Shown: positions 61,832 to 64,000 of the stretch, piece by piece
Layout: every line of letters starts with the position of its first letter
How positions within the stretch are numbered: position 1 is the first letter of the stretch
NCBI GenBank assembly: GCA_965207805.1
Contig: OZ242312.1
Span: 930,001 to 994,000 of the forward strand
Length of the DNA stretch: 64,000 nt
DNA from: Palauibacter sp965207805
GTDB taxonomy: Bacteria; Gemmatimonadota; Gemmatimonadetes; Palauibacterales; Palauibacteraceae
Direction of reading: 5' to 3'
Notes under the pieces: generated by a model
What the model was told of the DNA's origin: nothing
Database searches by the model: none
Seen by the model: the letters and a program-made list of their open reading frames with translations, nothing else
Position numbers and translations under genes: made by a program

Positions 61832-64000
61832 ATGCCGAAGATCGCGGAACTGTTCGAGACGATGGAGTACGGTCCCGCCCCGGAGGTCGCGGACGAGGCG
61901 CGGGCGTGGATCGCCGAACGGGGTCCCCGCTTCGGCCACTACATCGGCGGAGACTGGCGCGAACCGGCCGACGGCGAGTTCTTCGCGACCCTCGATCCGA
62001 GCACCGAAGAACAACTGGGCGAGATCGCGCAGGGCAGTCCCGGCGACGTGGACCGCGCCGTGGCGGCGGCACGGGCGGCCCAGGCGGCCTGGCGGGACCT
62101 CGGGGGACACGGCCGGGCGCGCTACCTGTACGCGATCGCCCGCCACCTGCAGAAGCACTCCCGGCTCTTCGCGACGCTCGAGACGCTCGACAACGGGAAG
62201 CCCATCCGCGAATCGCGCGACATCGATATTCCGCTCGTCGCGCGGCACTTCTATCACCACGCGGGCTGGGCCCAGCTCATGGAAACCGAACTCGCCGACT
62301 GCGAGCCGTTCGGCGTCGCGGGCCAGATCATCCCATGGAACTTCCCGCTGCTCATGCTCGCGTGGAAGATCGCGCCCGCCCTCGCGACCGGGAACACCGT
62401 CGTCCTCAAACCCGCCGAGTTCACGTCGCTGACCGCGCTCCGCTTCGCGGAACTCTGCCATGAGATCGATCTCCCGCCGGGCGTCGTGAACATCGTGACG
62501 GGCGATGGCGGCACGGGCGCCGCGATCGTCGAACATCCGGACGTCGACAAGATCGCCTTTACCGGCTCGACGGAGGTCGGACGCCTCATCCGCGAGGCGA
62601 CGGCGGGGACCGGCAAGAAGATTTCGCTGGAACTCGGCGGGAAATCGCCCTTCCTCGTTTTCGACGACGCGGACCTCGACAGCGTGGTCGAGGGCGTCGT
62701 CGACGCCATCTGGTTCAACCAGGGCCAGGTGTGCTGCGCCGGCTCCCGGATCCTCGCCCACGAAGGGATCGCCGACGCGCTTGCCGACCGCCTGCGCGCC
62801 CGCATGGAGACGCTCCGCATGGGCGCCCCGCTCGACAAGGGCGTCGACATCGGCGCGATCATCGCGCCGGTCCAGTTGAAGAAGATCGAGTCGCTCGTCG
62901 AGGAGGGCCGCGAGGAGGGCGCCGCGATCTGGCAGCCGTCCTGGAGCGTCCCCCGGGACGGCTGGTTCTACCCGCCCACCCTGTGCACCGACGTGTCGCC
63001 GGCCGCGCGCATCGCCCAGGTCGAGATCTTCGGCCCCGTCGTGGTTCAGATGACGTTCCGCACCCCCGCGGAGGCGGTCGCGCTCGCGAACAACACGCGC
63101 TACGGCCTCGCGGCCAGCGTATGGACCGAAAACGTGAACCTCGCCCTCGACATCGCCTCGCAGGTCAAGGCCGGGACGGTGTGGATCAACTGCACGAACG
63201 TGTTCGACGCCGCGTCCGGGTTCGGCGGCTACCGCGAGAGCGGATTCGGCCGCGAGGGCGGTCGGGAGGGGCTCTGGGAGTATGTGCGCCAGCGCCCCGC
63301 GCCCGCGGGGCCGGTCCCCGGAGAGGAGTCGCAGACGGCGGAGCGCGACGAGCGGGGAGAAGCCCGCGAGAACGCCGACGCGCCCGCGCGGCTGCCCGCG
63401 GTCGACCGGACGGCGAAGCTCTACATCGGTGGCCGGCAGGCCCGGCCGGACGGCGGCTATAGTCTCGAGGTCCTGGACCACACGGGCCGCGCCGCGGGGG
63501 AAGTCGCCCGCGGAAACCGGAAGGACGCGCGCAACGCGGTGGAGGCGGCGCTCGCCACGGACTGGGCGCGAACGACGGCACACCTGAGGGCGCAGATCCT
63601 GTACTACGCGGGCGAGAATCTCGACGCGCGCCGGGAGGCCTTCGAGGACCGGCTGCGCGCGCTCACGGGCTGCGATGAGGGGGCGGCGGCGCGCGAGGTG
63701 GAAGCGTCCGTGCGGCGCCTCTTCACCTACGCGGCGTGGGCGGACAAGTGGGACGGGGCCGTCCACCGGACGCCCTTCCGCAACGTCACGCTCGCCATGC
63801 CCGAGCCGCTGGGCGTGATGGCGGTGATCTGTCCGCCGGAACCCGCGCTTCTCGGTTTCATCTCCAGCGTGATTCCGTCCGTCGCCCTCGGGAACTCCGT
63901 CGTTGCGGTCGCCTCGGAGCGTTGGCCGCTCCTCGCCACCGACTTCTACCAGGTGCTCGAGACGTCGGATGTGCCGCCGGGCGTCATCAACATCCTTACG
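61832..64000 (+). CDS. Two-domain aldehyde dehydrogenase, ALDH16-like (3' end outside window)
   Basis: Frame open from ATG 61832 to the window end (723 residues visible). Domain one (about 1-490) is a complete ALDH: IIPWNFPLLMLAWK, NAD-contact Lys in VLKPAEFTS, FTGSTEVG, catalytic Glu in SLELGGKSPFLVF, nucleophile region NQGQVCCAGSR, and EIFGPVV. After a polar linker a second ALDH domain begins near 527 (KLYIGGRQARPDGGYSLEV). There the PWN motif is CPPEPA and KPAE is ASER, so cofactor binding looks lost. One live and one degenerate ALDH domain is the ALDH16 arrangement. Its link to deoC suggests oxidation of acetaldehyde. A GAGGGA Shine-Dalgarno precedes the start. Confidence 0.9.
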   Translation, partial: MPKIAELFETMEYGPAPEVADEARAWIAERGPRFGHYIGGDWREPADGEFFATLDPSTEEQLGEIAQGSPGDVDRAVAAARAAQAAWRDLGGHGRARYLYAIARHLQKHSRLFATLETLDNGKPIRESRDIDIPLVARHFYHHAGWAQLMETELADCEPFGVAGQIIPWNFPLLMLAWKIAPALATGNTVVLKPAEFTSLTALRFAELCHEIDLPPGVVNIVTGDGGTGAAIVEHPDVDKIAFTGSTEVGRLIREATAGTGKKISLELGGKSPFLVFDDADLDSVVEGVVDAIWFNQGQVCCAGSRILAHEGIADALADRLRARMETLRMGAPLDKGVDIGAIIAPVQLKKIESLVEEGREEGAAIWQPSWSVPRDGWFYPPTLCTDVSPAARIAQVEIFGPVVVQMTFRTPAEAVALANNTRYGLAASVWTENVNLALDIASQVKAGTVWINCTNVFDAASGFGGYRESGFGREGGREGLWEYVRQRPAPAGPVPGEESQTAERDERGEARENADAPARLPAVDRTAKLYIGGRQARPDGGYSLEVLDHTGRAAGEVARGNRKDARNAVEAALATDWARTTAHLRAQILYYAGENLDARREAFEDRLRALTGCDEGAAAREVEASVRRLFTYAAWADKWDGAVHRTPFRNVTLAMPEPLGVMAVICPPEPALLGFISSVIPSVALGNSVVAVASERWPLLATDFYQVLETSDVPPGVINILT

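Overview
The window is about 64 kb of GC-rich chromosomal DNA (roughly two thirds G+C by eye) from a Gram-negative-type bacterium: it carries autotransporter-like and lipoprotein genes, trigger factor-clpP-clpX, and topA-xerC-hslVU. Gene order, the eukaryote-like extracellular repeat proteins and the long-form deoC fit a Gemmatimonadota-like or similar marine/host-associated lineage. That placement is inference; no rRNA is present to confirm it.

Left arm (1-22813), housekeeping. On the + strand: end of aroC, aroK, topA, xerC, hslV, hslU, argF, a gcvT-mogA fusion, and a sigma-54 activator. On the - strand: a four-gene operon (DUF1214, sulfotransferase, short-chain dehydrogenase, SRPBCC), then engB, clpX, clpP, tig, tRNA-Leu(UAG), an HtrA-type protease and dnaK. 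Proteostasis genes dominate (HslUV, ClpXP, trigger factor, HtrA, DnaK).

Middle (about 23.1-40.6 kb), an integrated conjugative element. A tyrosine integrase and an excisionase-like protein lie next to dnaK. They follow an ArdC-type antirestriction protein, a TraG/VirD4 coupling ATPase and a Trb-type IV secretion set (trbB, C, D, E, F, G, I, J, L). All are on the - strand and most are joined by 4-nt ATGA or GTGA overlaps. At the far end a divergent LexA/CI-like S24 repressor probably controls the operon; a near-identical 13-nt motif lies upstream of both divergent genes. No classical relaxase is recognisable. Two winged-helix proteins and a strongly structured intergenic segment (30283-30382) are the candidates for DNA processing and oriT or regulation.

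Cargo or adjacent island (40.7-55.3 kb): a 1224-residue lipoprotein with Ig-like repeats, eleven 24-residue leucine-rich repeats and a C-terminal metzincin-like protease, then a 3561-residue adhesin with Calx-beta, Ig/cadherin-like and fibronectin III modules and a C-terminal outer-membrane barrel. Both look like surface proteins for contact with a host or other cells.

Right arm (55.5-64 kb): nucleoside salvage and catabolism. A NupC-type nucleoside transporter overlaps purine nucleoside phosphorylase; after katG and a higBA toxin-antitoxin pair come a eukaryote-like deoxyribose-phosphate aldolase and a two-domain ALDH16-type aldehyde dehydrogenase that runs off the window. Together they could take up deoxynucleosides, split them, and convert the deoxyribose to glyceraldehyde 3-phosphate and acetate; the phosphopentomutase step is not in view.
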